Source: Chitinimonas prasina (GTDB taxonomy: Bacteria; Pseudomonadota; Gammaproteobacteria; Burkholderiales; Chitinimonadaceae). From it: a DNA stretch of 64,000 nt. Where the stretch lies: assembly GCF_030160395.1 (NCBI RefSeq), contig NZ_BSOG01000002.1:1210947-1274946 (forward strand), read 5' to 3'. The position numbers and the translations under genes are program-made. Positions 46,501-54,997 of this stretch are shown in pieces. The notes under the pieces were generated by a model. It had not been told where the DNA came from. It made no database searches and was given only the letters and a program-made list of their open reading frames with translations. How positions within the stretch are numbered: the first letter of the stretch is position 1; every line of letters begins with the position of its first letter.

Positions 46501-47352
46501 AAGCAGCAAGTGCAGGACGGTACGCTGATCAATATACCGCCACATGATCGCAGCGCTAGCCTGGGTTGGCGCTACCAAGGTGAAAAACTGGATCTCGCCA
46601 TCGAAGGCGGACGGCGCTATGGCTTCGATACCTTCTATACCGGCAAGCTGGAGACCGGCTGGCAGGTCGATGGCCATCTGGGCCTTCGTGCCGGGGCGCA
46701 CTATGGCCAAGCCACCAGTGATGCCGCAACCCTGATCGTGGCAGGCAAGCGTGATGGTGGCAGCTTGGGACTGGACTGGAAGATAGGCCGGCGCGAGTAC
46801 CTGCGGCTGGATTACGGCGATTGGCGCTACCGCGCCCAGCGGGGCGAGTACTTCGGCTCCGGCAAGGTGCTGGAAGCCGAGCTGGGCCATCGCTTCAGGC
46901 TGGATGAGCCCGACATCAACCTACGGCTCACCGCCAGCCGTGGGCGCTACAAGGCAGACGGCGAAGTTCCCCTGCGCTATCTCTACCTGCTGCCAGGTGC
47001 GGTGACCGATTTCAGCGAGACCGGCGATCCTCGCCCCTATCTCGCCTCCTTCATGCCGCAATCCAACACCCAGTATGGCGTAGCCTTCGGCTACAACGAG
47101 ACTGGCCGCGAGCCCTATCGGCAGGCGTGGGCGCCCCATGCCACCCTTGCCTTATCACACAACACGGTCTCGGGCAGCGGCTACGATGTGCGTATAGGCA
47201 TGGGCGGCAGCCTGTTCGGTGCACTGCCGGGCGGGGTAGACAGGCTGCGGTTCGAGTTGGTGCAGGCCAGCGGCACCCGTAGCCAACCCAATGAGCAAAC
47301 CCGCAGTGTGGTGGTCAGCTGGCAATACTGGTTCGACAAACTGCCACGCTGA
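43504..47352 (+). CDS. pelB: Pel outer-membrane secretin-like porin with TPR domain, PelB
   Basis: 1282 residues, GTG start with GGAG six bases upstream. An N-terminal membrane helix (STVLALAAGATAALALIFP, about 20-40), a very long TPR superhelix through the periplasm (about 60-930), and a C-terminal beta-barrel from about residue 970 to the end (VVVSWQYWFDKLPR). The TPR part binds PelA and the barrel exports the polymer. Somewhat longer than P. aeruginosa PelB (1193). Confidence 0.94.
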   Translation: MNKADTPAGLLDERKQLPRQRLFPPSTVLALAAGATAALALIFPKGRELSEIAAQARTDALSLQYLRNLVRASPRDIELQLVLAEQEMVLGNFSVARSIAESLRERHDAEWQQRIDLLLLKVAQRDRALGRHTVSRYRALEREIQTLVIRLIEHGPIDRQLLEALKPELMRPLTGGGLLYKLQQHLARQNQLRADELEEFAALSLSQGNYRAASGFRMLALKRSGSQTERRRLFLAAVRDLQSGGLYDRAGELLAEPPTNLGEQGSYWAELAKISLSVGKPALAERYMKRALKMAMQEYLQQYRGSLAGLGEPAYPGSFMLVANTAATEPLFPPLNGKPPALPFDEDLYRLGYDVFLANRNVNDAYLLAQAAVRARPEDMAWRRRLAQVARWVSRPDEALEHWLAAARLGDAAAWAQVEELTPLTQDEDLRVAALQAMIKGGRGTELRLEELINSYDAQGKPESAIAFLDQLYREKREARYLLRLADFQQHIGDRTAEAATLQRLVADQGMTPALALRLAKTQIALRQMEQAFATLRDSDKQGASDAYWQLFAELANLLQKEDDARAAYKRLIAAEKPSQRDLAAYYYLTWRQDPAEAARAAELAWRHYNDAQLFMALLNLEAAALRWQTLAQRLDAMTPAQRQLFSQNAQFYALSAQARLQNGQPESALLNSKIALSLAPGDNDIRSGLIWLLLDMRQYDELQGYAHAWRNEAMRGGAMAQAVGSAFLQLGQPRIARAIFRAELQRMRRNRTEPSRNWLETYADAQEQSGYPQLSRAIHRYLWQQLLQEARKHPNRFVQVPQNLIDAARLALSETTGDRQTPFLQLLLAAPSNQQGDTLARAEILASWLNSRDQPLSARYFLLRRKAQKLATPDYLRLNTALANEDTAELARLLGRGGVPGGEGGAGAAMPIYDRIYGARMLDDHGRELGWAAEGLRYRDRDPILHQLLTEAYFPDAHQVAGGIEASERGVLHTVSWIGKTQLALNRHHSLSTLSEDRKQQVQDGTLINIPPHDRSASLGWRYQGEKLDLAIEGGRRYGFDTFYTGKLETGWQVDGHLGLRAGAHYGQATSDAATLIVAGKRDGGSLGLDWKIGRREYLRLDYGDWRYRAQRGEYFGSGKVLEAELGHRFRLDEPDINLRLTASRGRYKADGEVPLRYLYLLPGAVTDFSETGDPRPYLASFMPQSNTQYGVAFGYNETGREPYRQAWAPHATLALSHNTVSGSGYDVRIGMGGSLFGALPGGVDRLRFELVQASGTRSQPNEQTRSVVVSWQYWFDKLPR

Positions 47353-47401
47353 GACAATAGATCAAGCGACCCAACGGCCTAGAAGCGATGAGGAAACAAA
47401 C

Positions 47402-47935
47402 ATGAAACGCACCGTACAAACCCTGCTCACCCTGGCAGCCACCGTATGGCTGGGTGCTTGCGCCACGCTGGACAGCAGTCGGGCACCGCAATGGCAGCCC
47501 GATGCCAAATGGGCGCTGTTGCCCATGGCCAACCACAGCGATACGCCCCAAGCCGGCTTGGCTGCCGAATCCATCGTGTTCGCCTTGATGCAGGCACAGG
47601 GCTTGCAGCAAGTGGCACGCTACCCGGCCGAACTTAATCCCGAAGCGCTGTTTGAAACCGCAGACCGCAAGAGCCAGACGGCCGCGCTGGATTGGGCCAA
47701 GCAGGCCGGCGTGCGTTACGCGGTGCAGGGTAGCGTGGAAGAATGGCGGTACAAGGTCGGTGTCGATGGCGAGCCCGCCGTCGGTGTGAGCCTCAACATC
47801 ATCGATGTCACCAGCGGCAACGTGGTGTGGAGCGGCGTGGCCGGCAAGAGCGGCTGGAGCCGCTCCTCCATTGCCGTCACCGCCCAGAAGCTGATCGACG
47901 ATCTGCTTGACGACGCCGACCTGCCTAGCCGCTGA
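47402..47935 (+). CDS. pelC: Pel export lipoprotein PelC
   Basis: 177 residues from ATG 47402 (GAGGAAAC upstream). Lipoprotein signal with lipobox LGAC (Cys20). The mature part (WALLPMANHSDTPQAGLAAE, AGVRYAVQGSVEEWRYKVGV, NIIDVTSGNVVWSGVAGKSG) matches PelC, which forms a dodecameric ring on the inner face of the outer membrane and guides the polymer to PelB. Confidence 0.93.
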   Translation: MKRTVQTLLTLAATVWLGACATLDSSRAPQWQPDAKWALLPMANHSDTPQAGLAAESIVFALMQAQGLQQVARYPAELNPEALFETADRKSQTAALDWAKQAGVRYAVQGSVEEWRYKVGVDGEPAVGVSLNIIDVTSGNVVWSGVAGKSGWSRSSIAVTAQKLIDDLLDDADLPSR

Positions 47936-47938
47936 CCG

Positions 47939-49348
47939 ATGCGCTTTGCCTATCACCTGCACTGGCTTCGTGCCGCCCTACTGGCGCGGCTGAAGCCGGC
48001 TGAACAGTCCGCCGTCTCCTGGGTTGCCCTCGAAACCATCGCGTTGACCGGGCTCATGCTGGCCTTGTCACGCTGGATAGACCCGGCCGACCCCCTGGCA
48101 CAACAGGCCCAGTTTCCCTGGCCCTGGTTTGCCCCCCTGCTGCTCGCCTTGCGCTATGGCGTCACCGCCGGCCTAGGGTCCACCTGCATGATACTGGCCT
48201 GGTGGTGGCTGGGCGGGCAAGGCGATGCTGCGGCCTTTGGCCCTTTCCCCAAGCTGTACTTCCTGGGTGGCTTGATCGCCACCATGCTGGCGGGTGAATT
48301 TGCCGGTAACTGGAATATCCAACTGCGCCGGGTGCAGGAGACCAATGCCTACCTGTATGAACGGCTGCGCCGCGTTTCCAACCAGTACTACCTGATGCGG
48401 TTGTCACATGACCGGCTGGAACATGAGTTTCTGCTCAAGCCCACCACTATGCGCGATGCCCTTGCATCGCTCAAGACCCTGATCGACACCCGCCGCATGG
48501 GACAGCAAGCCGCCACCACCGGCTGGATTGCCGAGGCCGACGCCGAGAGCTTCCTGCGCTTGCTGGCCCAGTTCTGCGGTGTGGAAGAAGCCGGCCTTTA
48601 TGCCCTGCCCAATGGCCGCAACGAGGCCATCGCTTATGTAGGCAGCCTGCCCGGCCCCGATGCCAAGCCAGTACGTCCAAACATGAACCAGGACGACCCC
48701 ATGGTGGCGCATGCACTGGAAAACCATCTGCTGACGCACCTCTCCATGGATGGCATAGGCCGCCGCCAACCCAGCGAGTACCAACTTGTTGCACCGCTGC
48801 TGACTGCCGACGACCGCATCTTGGGGTTGATCACTGTCAAGCGCATCGGCTTCTTTGCCCTGCACGAAGAGACACTGGTGATGCTGGCAGCCCTGGTGGG
48901 CTATCTCGCCGACTCACTGGCCACACCCGAGAGCACGCGCAAGTTGCGCGAAGGCACCCCCGACTGCCCGGCCGAATTCGCCGAAGAACTGGGCCGTCTC
49001 TTGCACCTGGCCAATGCCGGCAAGGTGGAAAGCTGGCTGGTGTTGCAGGTATTCCATAACACCGAGCGCGGCGCCGACACCATAGAAGGTATACGCCGCA
49101 TGCGGCGAGGCCTGGACGGCGTCTGGCTGCTGACCGGCGAGAGCTACCATGCAGTCCTGACCCTGCTTCCCATGACCAACGATGCCGGGGTGGATGGCTA
49201 TATCGAGCGCATAGGCAAATGGGCCGATGACCTGTACGGCCAGAACTTCAGCATGCAGCACCGTACCATCCATACAGAGCCCCTGCTGGGAGTGGACCCA
49301 GCCAGCCTGGTACGCAAAGCCTTGGCACCACTGGGGGATCGTACGTGA
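47939..49348 (+). CDS. pelD: c-di-GMP receptor PelD
   Basis: 469 residues. About four membrane helices between residues 24 and 124, a short coiled coil, a GAF domain (about 160-325) and a degenerate GGDEF domain. The inhibitory-site motif RGLD (Arg390 to Asp393) that binds cyclic di-GMP is kept, while no GGDEF active-site signature is seen. So Pel production here is very probably switched on by c-di-GMP after translation. Starts three bases after pelC and overlaps pelE by four. Confidence 0.95.
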   Translation: MRFAYHLHWLRAALLARLKPAEQSAVSWVALETIALTGLMLALSRWIDPADPLAQQAQFPWPWFAPLLLALRYGVTAGLGSTCMILAWWWLGGQGDAAAFGPFPKLYFLGGLIATMLAGEFAGNWNIQLRRVQETNAYLYERLRRVSNQYYLMRLSHDRLEHEFLLKPTTMRDALASLKTLIDTRRMGQQAATTGWIAEADAESFLRLLAQFCGVEEAGLYALPNGRNEAIAYVGSLPGPDAKPVRPNMNQDDPMVAHALENHLLTHLSMDGIGRRQPSEYQLVAPLLTADDRILGLITVKRIGFFALHEETLVMLAALVGYLADSLATPESTRKLREGTPDCPAEFAEELGRLLHLANAGKVESWLVLQVFHNTERGADTIEGIRRMRRGLDGVWLLTGESYHAVLTLLPMTNDAGVDGYIERIGKWADDLYGQNFSMQHRTIHTEPLLGVDPASLVRKALAPLGDRT

Positions 49349-50334
49349 TAGGTGGTCGGCTGCTGTTTGCTGCAAGTCTTGATATCGGTGCATTGGGGGC
49401 GCTGATCACCGGGGAGGCTGAACCCTTGCGGGTCACCTTGCTGCTGGCCAGCCATGCCTTGGCCTGCGTCGTGTTCTCGTTCACTGGGCTGCACTTCCTG
49501 CCGCCACACTACCGCTTTCCAGCCCGTGCACCGTTGTTGCTGTTCTTTTCGCTCTGCTTCTTCATCCCCGGTATCAGCGTGCTGGGCATCCTGCTGGCCG
49601 TGATCCTGGCCCGCTTCGTCAAGCGGGAAGAAGTCTTCGCCCCCTTTGGCGAGGTCGAGCCGCCCAACTACCGTTCCGGCCGGGGTCAGAGCCCCCGGGC
49701 CTATGCCGCAGGCGGGGTCAAGGCACTGATGTTCAACCCCAGCGCCCGCACCGATATCCGCATGAAGGCACTGCTGACCACCCAGGCCATGCCCCGCCGC
49801 CTGGCCAACCCCCTGCTGCACGAGGCGCTGTCAGGCGATGTTGATGATATCCGGCTGGTGGCCTATGGCATCCTGGCCAACCAGGAACGCGAAATCGCCG
49901 AGCATATCCACCGACTCAACCACGAAGAGCCGGATGATGACAAGGCCAGGCTGGATCGCGACCGCTCGCTGGCGCAACTGAACTGGGAGCTGGTGCACAA
50001 CCGTCTGGTACAGGGCGATATGCGCCGCCACACGTTGGCCCAGGCCGAGCGCTATGCGCTGAGCTGCCTGGACCGCATGGCAGAGGATGCCGGCCTGTGG
50101 ATGCTGCTGGGCAAGATACGACTGGAGAACAACCAGGCCGACGCAGCCCTGCCCTGCTTCTTGGCGGCCCAGGCTTTTGGCCAACCGGTCAGCAGCGTGG
50201 TGCCCTACTTGGCCGAACTGGCCTGGCGCAAGAAGAACTACCAGGAAGTAAGGCGCTTGATGGCGCAACTGCCTGCCGAGGGGCAATCGCCCCTGGTCAA
50301 CGCCCTGCAACGCTACTGGACGCAAACTGCCTGA
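49345..50334 (+). CDS. pelE: Pel inner-membrane protein PelE
   Basis: 329 residues, GTG start overlapping the pelD stop (GTGA). Two to three N-terminal membrane helices (to about residue 90) and a C-terminal TPR-like helical domain (ALSCLDRMAEDAGLWMLLGK, ADAALPCFLAAQAFGQP, WRKKNYQEVRRLM). Part of the PelDEFG synthase complex. Overlaps pelF by one base. Confidence 0.92.
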   Translation: MIGGRLLFAASLDIGALGALITGEAEPLRVTLLLASHALACVVFSFTGLHFLPPHYRFPARAPLLLFFSLCFFIPGISVLGILLAVILARFVKREEVFAPFGEVEPPNYRSGRGQSPRAYAAGGVKALMFNPSARTDIRMKALLTTQAMPRRLANPLLHEALSGDVDDIRLVAYGILANQEREIAEHIHRLNHEEPDDDKARLDRDRSLAQLNWELVHNRLVQGDMRRHTLAQAERYALSCLDRMAEDAGLWMLLGKIRLENNQADAALPCFLAAQAFGQPVSSVVPYLAELAWRKKNYQEVRRLMAQLPAEGQSPLVNALQRYWTQTA

Positions 50335-51893
50335 TGGCCATCATACGCAAAGCCGATTCCGCCGATATTGCCCTGCTGCTGGAGGGCACCTATCCCTATA
50401 TCTCGGGCGGTGTCTCCAGCTGGGTGCACCAGATGGTGACTGCCTTCCCTGAATATCGCTACGCCATCGTCTTCATCGGCTCCAATCCCGACGAATACGG
50501 CCAGCCACGCTACCAGATGCCCGACAACGTGGTGCACCTGGAAACCCACTTCCTGCACGAGAAGCACGGCGAATCCGAAACCAAGCCCCGCAAGGGTGAC
50601 CCGCAGACCATGCAGACCGTGCGTGAGCTGCACGATTGGTTCCGCTCTGGCAGCACCGAGGGCGGCGATGCCGTGTTCAAGGCGCTGGCCAGCATGCTGC
50701 TCGACAGCAAGGATGTGGGCGAGGCCGAATTCCTCTATGCCAAGACCAGTTGGGAATACATCTGCCAGCAGTACCGCGAGCGGTGTACCGACCCCTCCTT
50801 TGTCGATTACTTCTGGACCGTCCGCTCCATGCACGAGCCCTTGTGGACGCTGGCCCGTGTCACCCAGAACCTGATACCGGTGCGGCTGTTCCACACGGTA
50901 TCTACCGGCTATGCCGGCTATCTGGGGGCTCTGCTCAAGAACAAGCGGCTCAAGCCCCTGCTCACCAGCGAGCACGGCATCTATACCAAGGAACGCAAGA
51001 TAGACCTGTTCCAGAGCAACTGGGTGCGCGACAACCGCGATGCCTTCCAGAAGCACGCCAGCGAACTGAGCTACTTCCGCAGCTTGTGGATACGCTTCTT
51101 CCAGGGCCTGGGCCTGGCCTGCTACGACGCCTCCGACAAGATCGTGGCATTGTACGAGAACAACCGCCTGCGGCAGGTAGAGGACGGCGCACCGGCCGAG
51201 CGCACCCTGAATATCCCCAACGGCATCAAGCTGACTCGCTTCGCCCCCATACGCCCCAACCGCGACGACAGTCCCAAAAGCCCGCCCATACTCTGCCTGC
51301 TGGGCCGGGTCGTGCCCATCAAGGACATCAAGACGTTCATCCGCGGCATGCGTACTGTCGCCAACGAGCTACCCAATGCCGAAGGCTGGATAGTCGGCCC
51401 CGATAACGAAGACCCGGCCTACGCGCAGGAATGCCGCGACCTGGTGGAAAGCCTGGGGCTCAGCAACAACGTCAAGTTCCTGGGGTTCCAGAAGCCTGAG
51501 GACATCTTCCCCAAGGTCAAGCTGCTGATCCTCTCCTCCATCTCCGAGGCGCTGCCGCTGTCCTTGCTGGAAGGCTACGCCGCCGGCATCCCGGCGGTCA
51601 CCACCGATGTAGGCTCCTGCAGCCAGCTGATCTACGGCCTGACAGACGAAGACAAGGCCCTGGGGCCCTCCGGCGAAGTCGTGCCCATTGCCAACCCCGA
51701 GGCCCTGGGCCGGGCCTGCCTGCGGCTGCTGTCGCACTTCGACGTCTGGCAGGCCTGCCAGGCCGCAGCCGTCGCCCGGGTAGAGCGCTTCTATACCGAT
51801 GACCTGATGTTCGGCCGTTATCGCACGCTATACCAGGAACTGCTGGGCGAGACCGCCACGCCGGACACCACCGAAACCGAGTCGGTGGCCTGA
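50334..51893 (+). CDS. pelF: Pel glycosyltransferase PelF
   Basis: 519 residues from ATG 50334 (TGATG overlap with pelE); a longer frame inside pelE is not used. Starts with DIALLLEGTYPYISGGVSSW, the PelF hallmark. GT-B fold, GT4 family: LLTSEHGIYTKERKIDL, CLLGRVVPIKDIKTFI (nucleotide-binding part) and SSISEALPLSLLEGYAAGIP (E-x7-E). Cytosolic polymerase using UDP-GlcNAc/GalNAc, docked to PelD/E/G. Confidence 0.97.
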   Translation: MAIIRKADSADIALLLEGTYPYISGGVSSWVHQMVTAFPEYRYAIVFIGSNPDEYGQPRYQMPDNVVHLETHFLHEKHGESETKPRKGDPQTMQTVRELHDWFRSGSTEGGDAVFKALASMLLDSKDVGEAEFLYAKTSWEYICQQYRERCTDPSFVDYFWTVRSMHEPLWTLARVTQNLIPVRLFHTVSTGYAGYLGALLKNKRLKPLLTSEHGIYTKERKIDLFQSNWVRDNRDAFQKHASELSYFRSLWIRFFQGLGLACYDASDKIVALYENNRLRQVEDGAPAERTLNIPNGIKLTRFAPIRPNRDDSPKSPPILCLLGRVVPIKDIKTFIRGMRTVANELPNAEGWIVGPDNEDPAYAQECRDLVESLGLSNNVKFLGFQKPEDIFPKVKLLILSSISEALPLSLLEGYAAGIPAVTTDVGSCSQLIYGLTDEDKALGPSGEVVPIANPEALGRACLRLLSHFDVWQACQAAAVARVERFYTDDLMFGRYRTLYQELLGETATPDTTETESVA

Positions 51894-53263
51894 TGGCGGG
51901 GATAGGCTTCGAGCTGCGCAAGCTCCTGAACAAAAAAGGCTATCTGGGCCTGCTGCAGGGCTATTTCTACGCCGGCCTGATCAGCTCCGGCCCCTGGGTG
52001 CTGTCCATCCTGGGGGTGCTACTGATCGGTTTTTTCAGCATCGCCGTGGTGGTACCGGATTTCCTCATTGCCCAGTTCCAGGTCACCGTCACCTATATCA
52101 TGGCGGTCAGCCTGATACTGACGGGGTTCATCCAGCTAGGCTTCACCCGCTTTATTGCCGACCGGCTGTTCGAGCACAAGGATTACATCGTGCTCGCCAA
52201 CTTCAATGGCGTGCTATTGGCAGTCACCCTGGCCGCAGGCCTGCTGGGCGGTCTCTCGGCCTTGTTCCTGTTCCCCGAGGAGAGCGTGCTCTACCGCCTG
52301 CTGCTGGCCGGCTCCTTCGTGGTCATGTCCGATATCTGGATCGCCGCCATCTTCCTCAGCGGCATGAAGCGCTACAAAGCCATCGTGCTGCTGTTCTTCC
52401 TGGGCTACAGCATCACCGTCGCGGCCGCGCTGCTGATGCGCCCTTTCGGTCTGGAAGGCCTGATGGGGGGGTTCTTCATCGGTCAGAGCGTGCTGCTGTG
52501 GGGCATGGTGGCGCTGGTGCTGTATGAGTTCCCCGGCGCCGACTTTGTCCGCTTCGACTGGCTGGAAGTACGCAAGGTCTACCCCAGCCTGATCTGGACC
52601 GGCTTTTTCTACAATCTCGCGGCCTGGGCAGACAAGTTCATCTTCTGGTACTACCCCTATACCTCCAACCAGGTCATAGGCCCATTGCGCGCATCCGAAA
52701 TCTACGACTTCCCCATCTTTCTGGCCTACCTCAGCATCATCCCTGGCATGGCGGTGTTCCTGGTGCGGATGGAGACCGACTTCGTCGAGTACTACGAGAA
52801 GTTCTACAACGCAGTGCGCGAGGGCGAAACGCTGCAGTACATCGAGGAAATGCGCAACGAGATGGTGGCCACCATACGCCAGGGCATCGCCGAGATCGTC
52901 AAGATCCAGGGCATCGCCATCCTGCTGGTGTTCGCCCTCGGCCCCATCCTACTCGACGCCCTGCACATCAGCCGCCTGCACCTGCCCCTGCTCTATGTCG
53001 ACGTGGTGTCTGCCGGCCTACAGGTGGTGTTCCTCGGTTTGCTAAATGTGTTCTTCTACCTTGATCGCCGCCGCATCGTGCTGATGCTGACCGGCTTGCT
53101 GGTGGTCAGCAACGTGTTGTTCACCTCCATCAGCCTCTACCTGGGCGCAGCCTTCTATGGCTACGGTTTTGCTGCCGCCATGCTGCTGACGGTGACCGTG
53201 GCCATGCTGGTACTGGATCGCAAGCTGGAAACCTTGGAATACGAAACCTTCATGCTGCAGTAG
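51893..53263 (+). CDS. pelG: Pel inner-membrane transporter PelG
   Basis: 456 residues, about twelve membrane helices, MOP flippase superfamily. MAGIGFELRKLLNKKGYLGL is the standard N-terminus, and FFYNLAAWADKFIFWY and YDFPIFLAYLSIIPGMAVFL are family signatures. Moves the growing polymer across the inner membrane. Starts on the pelF stop (TGATG). Last gene of the locus; no terminator seen in the 54 bp before the convergent next gene. Confidence 0.96.
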   Translation: MAGIGFELRKLLNKKGYLGLLQGYFYAGLISSGPWVLSILGVLLIGFFSIAVVVPDFLIAQFQVTVTYIMAVSLILTGFIQLGFTRFIADRLFEHKDYIVLANFNGVLLAVTLAAGLLGGLSALFLFPEESVLYRLLLAGSFVVMSDIWIAAIFLSGMKRYKAIVLLFFLGYSITVAAALLMRPFGLEGLMGGFFIGQSVLLWGMVALVLYEFPGADFVRFDWLEVRKVYPSLIWTGFFYNLAAWADKFIFWYYPYTSNQVIGPLRASEIYDFPIFLAYLSIIPGMAVFLVRMETDFVEYYEKFYNAVREGETLQYIEEMRNEMVATIRQGIAEIVKIQGIAILLVFALGPILLDALHISRLHLPLLYVDVVSAGLQVVFLGLLNVFFYLDRRRIVLMLTGLLVVSNVLFTSISLYLGAAFYGYGFAAAMLLTVTVAMLVLDRKLETLEYETFMLQ

Positions 53264-53317
53264 CGATCTTGAGGGGCGTGCAGGAGTCTGTCGTGCCTAT
53301 GGCGGTACAACAATCCA

Positions 53318-54370
53318 TCACCCCTCACTGGCTCCGCAGCCCACCGCCAGCAGCCGGGTCATTTCTGCCGCCGATACAGCCCGGCAGCCCGTTGGATTCT
53401 GGCCCGACCACAAAGGCGAGAAATCACCGCTCCCCGCCGCCTCGGCCTGGCTGCGCAAAGGCGCCATGGCCGCCGTGGCAAGGGGAAAAGCCGGTACCGC
53501 TGGGCTGATCGGCCCCAGTTCACGCATCACCCGATTGACGATGCCGCGCGCGGGCCGCCCGGTAAACAGATTGGTCAGTGCTGTAAGCTGCGCCGCCTCG
53601 CTCTGCAAGGCCGCACGGTGCACCAGGCTGGTGGTGGCTTCATGGCACAGCATATAGGCCGTACCTACCTGCACTGCGGCAGCACCCAGTGCCAGCGCCG
53701 CCCGTACGCCCCGGGCATCTGCTATGCCGCCAGCCGCAATCACCGGCACCTTCACCGCTGCCACCACCTGTGGCAGCAAGGCAAAGGTACCTTGTTGGGT
53801 ACTGAGGTCATCCGACAGAAACATGCCCCGGTGCCCGCCTGCCTCCAGCCCCTGGGCAATGATGGCATCGACGCCGCGCGCCTCCAGCCAGCGGGCCTCG
53901 GCCACGGTGGTAGCCGAGGAAATCACCTTGGCGCCCCAACTCCGTACGCGTGCCAGCAAGTCATCTGACGGCAGACCGAAATGAAAACTCACCACCGGCG
54001 GCCTGAACTCGGCCAACACCTCGGCCGCCTCCTGCGTAAATGGCATGCGCCCCGCTCCTGCCGGCACGCTATCGATATCCAGCCCCAGCTCGCGATAATA
54101 CGGCGACAAGGCAGCCCGCCAGACAGCCTCCCGTTCTGCCACCGGGCTAGGTGGCGTATGGCAGAAGAAATTCACGTTGTAAGGCTGGTCGGTGCCAGCC
54201 TGTATCGCCGCCAACTCAGTACGCAGCGCCTCCAGCGACAGCATGGCCGCCGGCAAGGAGCCCAGGCCACCGGCGCGGCTTACCGCAATGGCCATGGCAC
54301 TGGCCTGTACCCCGGCCAAGGGTGCTTGTATCACGGGATAGCTAGTACCGAACAAGGTCGAACCGGGCAT
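53318..54370 (-). CDS. Nitronate monooxygenase / 2-nitropropane dioxygenase family
   Basis: 350 residues from ATG 54370 with GGAG five bases upstream. TIM-barrel FMN enzyme: PVIQAPLAGVQASAMAIAVS, VVSFHFGLPSDDLL, DAIIAQGLEAGGHRGMF, VIAAGGIADARGVRAALALG and GTAYMLCHEA. The family oxidises nitroalkanes and propionate-3-nitronate. Convergent with pelG and unrelated to it in function. Confidence 0.93.
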   Translation of the reverse strand: MPGSTLFGTSYPVIQAPLAGVQASAMAIAVSRAGGLGSLPAAMLSLEALRTELAAIQAGTDQPYNVNFFCHTPPSPVAEREAVWRAALSPYYRELGLDIDSVPAGAGRMPFTQEAAEVLAEFRPPVVSFHFGLPSDDLLARVRSWGAKVISSATTVAEARWLEARGVDAIIAQGLEAGGHRGMFLSDDLSTQQGTFALLPQVVAAVKVPVIAAGGIADARGVRAALALGAAAVQVGTAYMLCHEATTSLVHRAALQSEAAQLTALTNLFTGRPARGIVNRVMRELGPISPAVPAFPLATAAMAPLRSQAEAAGSGDFSPLWSGQNPTGCRAVSAAEMTRLLAVGCGASEG

Positions 54371-54623
54371 AAGGACTCCAGCAAGGATAGATGAATGGGC
54401 ATGGCGCCGAGTGCGCAAGCAGGCAGCGACATCCTGCACCAAGCTCTCAACACGGCGACCTTAGCGCGAAGGTGGGCACAAAACCATGGCCCAGGGCTTA
54501 TTTAGAGCCCGCCATAAACTTAAGCCATTGAAAAATCGTCACCAATCAAAAAATGACGAACGCCAGCGAGGTTACCCCGCCGTGCAAGGTGGGCTTCCGT
54601 CGCTGAGCGAACACGGAGGGTGT

Positions 54624-54725
54624 GGATAAAATCAGGGCAGAGCCTGCTGTATCTGGCTACTTTGACGCTTAGCACCAGGGTTACCCTGGCGCCTGAGCGG
54701 CCTGATATCAACAATCAATGACCTC
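54624..54725 (-). repeat. Dispersed ~105-bp element, copy 4 (inverted)
   Basis: Read on the minus strand: CAGGCGCCAGGGTAACCCTGG, then AGC...GCAGGCTCT and CCCTGATTTTATCC in the same order as the copies at 17 kb. Diverged but with the palindromic core intact. Confidence 0.7.
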
Positions 54726-54930
54726 GATTCATGGCGGGCGCCAAAAGCCTGTTCCATGTCGTTTCGCCACGTTGCGGCCCACGGGGCTCGCAACCTTGCC
54801 GGCTGAAGGGCAAGCCCCCATCCTCGTCCTGGGTATGCACGGCATCAGCCAGCCATAGGGTCGATACCATGGTCCAGCACAGGCCTACCCGACATATCCA
54901 TCGGCGTTTCGCCGCTGTCTTCAATGGCAT
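54715..54930 (-). CDS. Doubtful small exported protein
   Basis: 71 codons. The N-terminus could be a signal peptide (MPLKTAAKRRWICRVGLCWT, hydrophobic to about residue 29, possible cleavage at ADA), followed by a short polar part. The frame continues upstream to 55155 inside qor. No ribosome binding site and no known family; it ends in the repeat. Probably not a gene, listed because the pattern is suggestive. Confidence 0.25.
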   Translation of the reverse strand: MPLKTAAKRRWICRVGLCWTMVSTLWLADAVHTQDEDGGLPFSRQGCEPRGPQRGETTWNRLLAPAMNRGH

Positions 54931-54997
54931 CTCAAAAGCCTGTTCAGTGCCTTGTTGGGCATGCCTGAAAAGCACCCATGCCCCGCCATGCGGGCAA

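Larger units (their letters stand above)
54371..54997. other. 627-bp region with repeat and a doubtful small ORF
   Basis: Between two minus-strand genes. 54371-54620 holds nothing recognisable. 54624-54725 is a copy of the dispersed element; 54715-54930 is the small ORF listed separately. AAAAGCCTGTTC occurs twice (about 54743 and 54944), recalling the arms of the GAGCCTGTTC palindrome. Confidence 0.5.
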
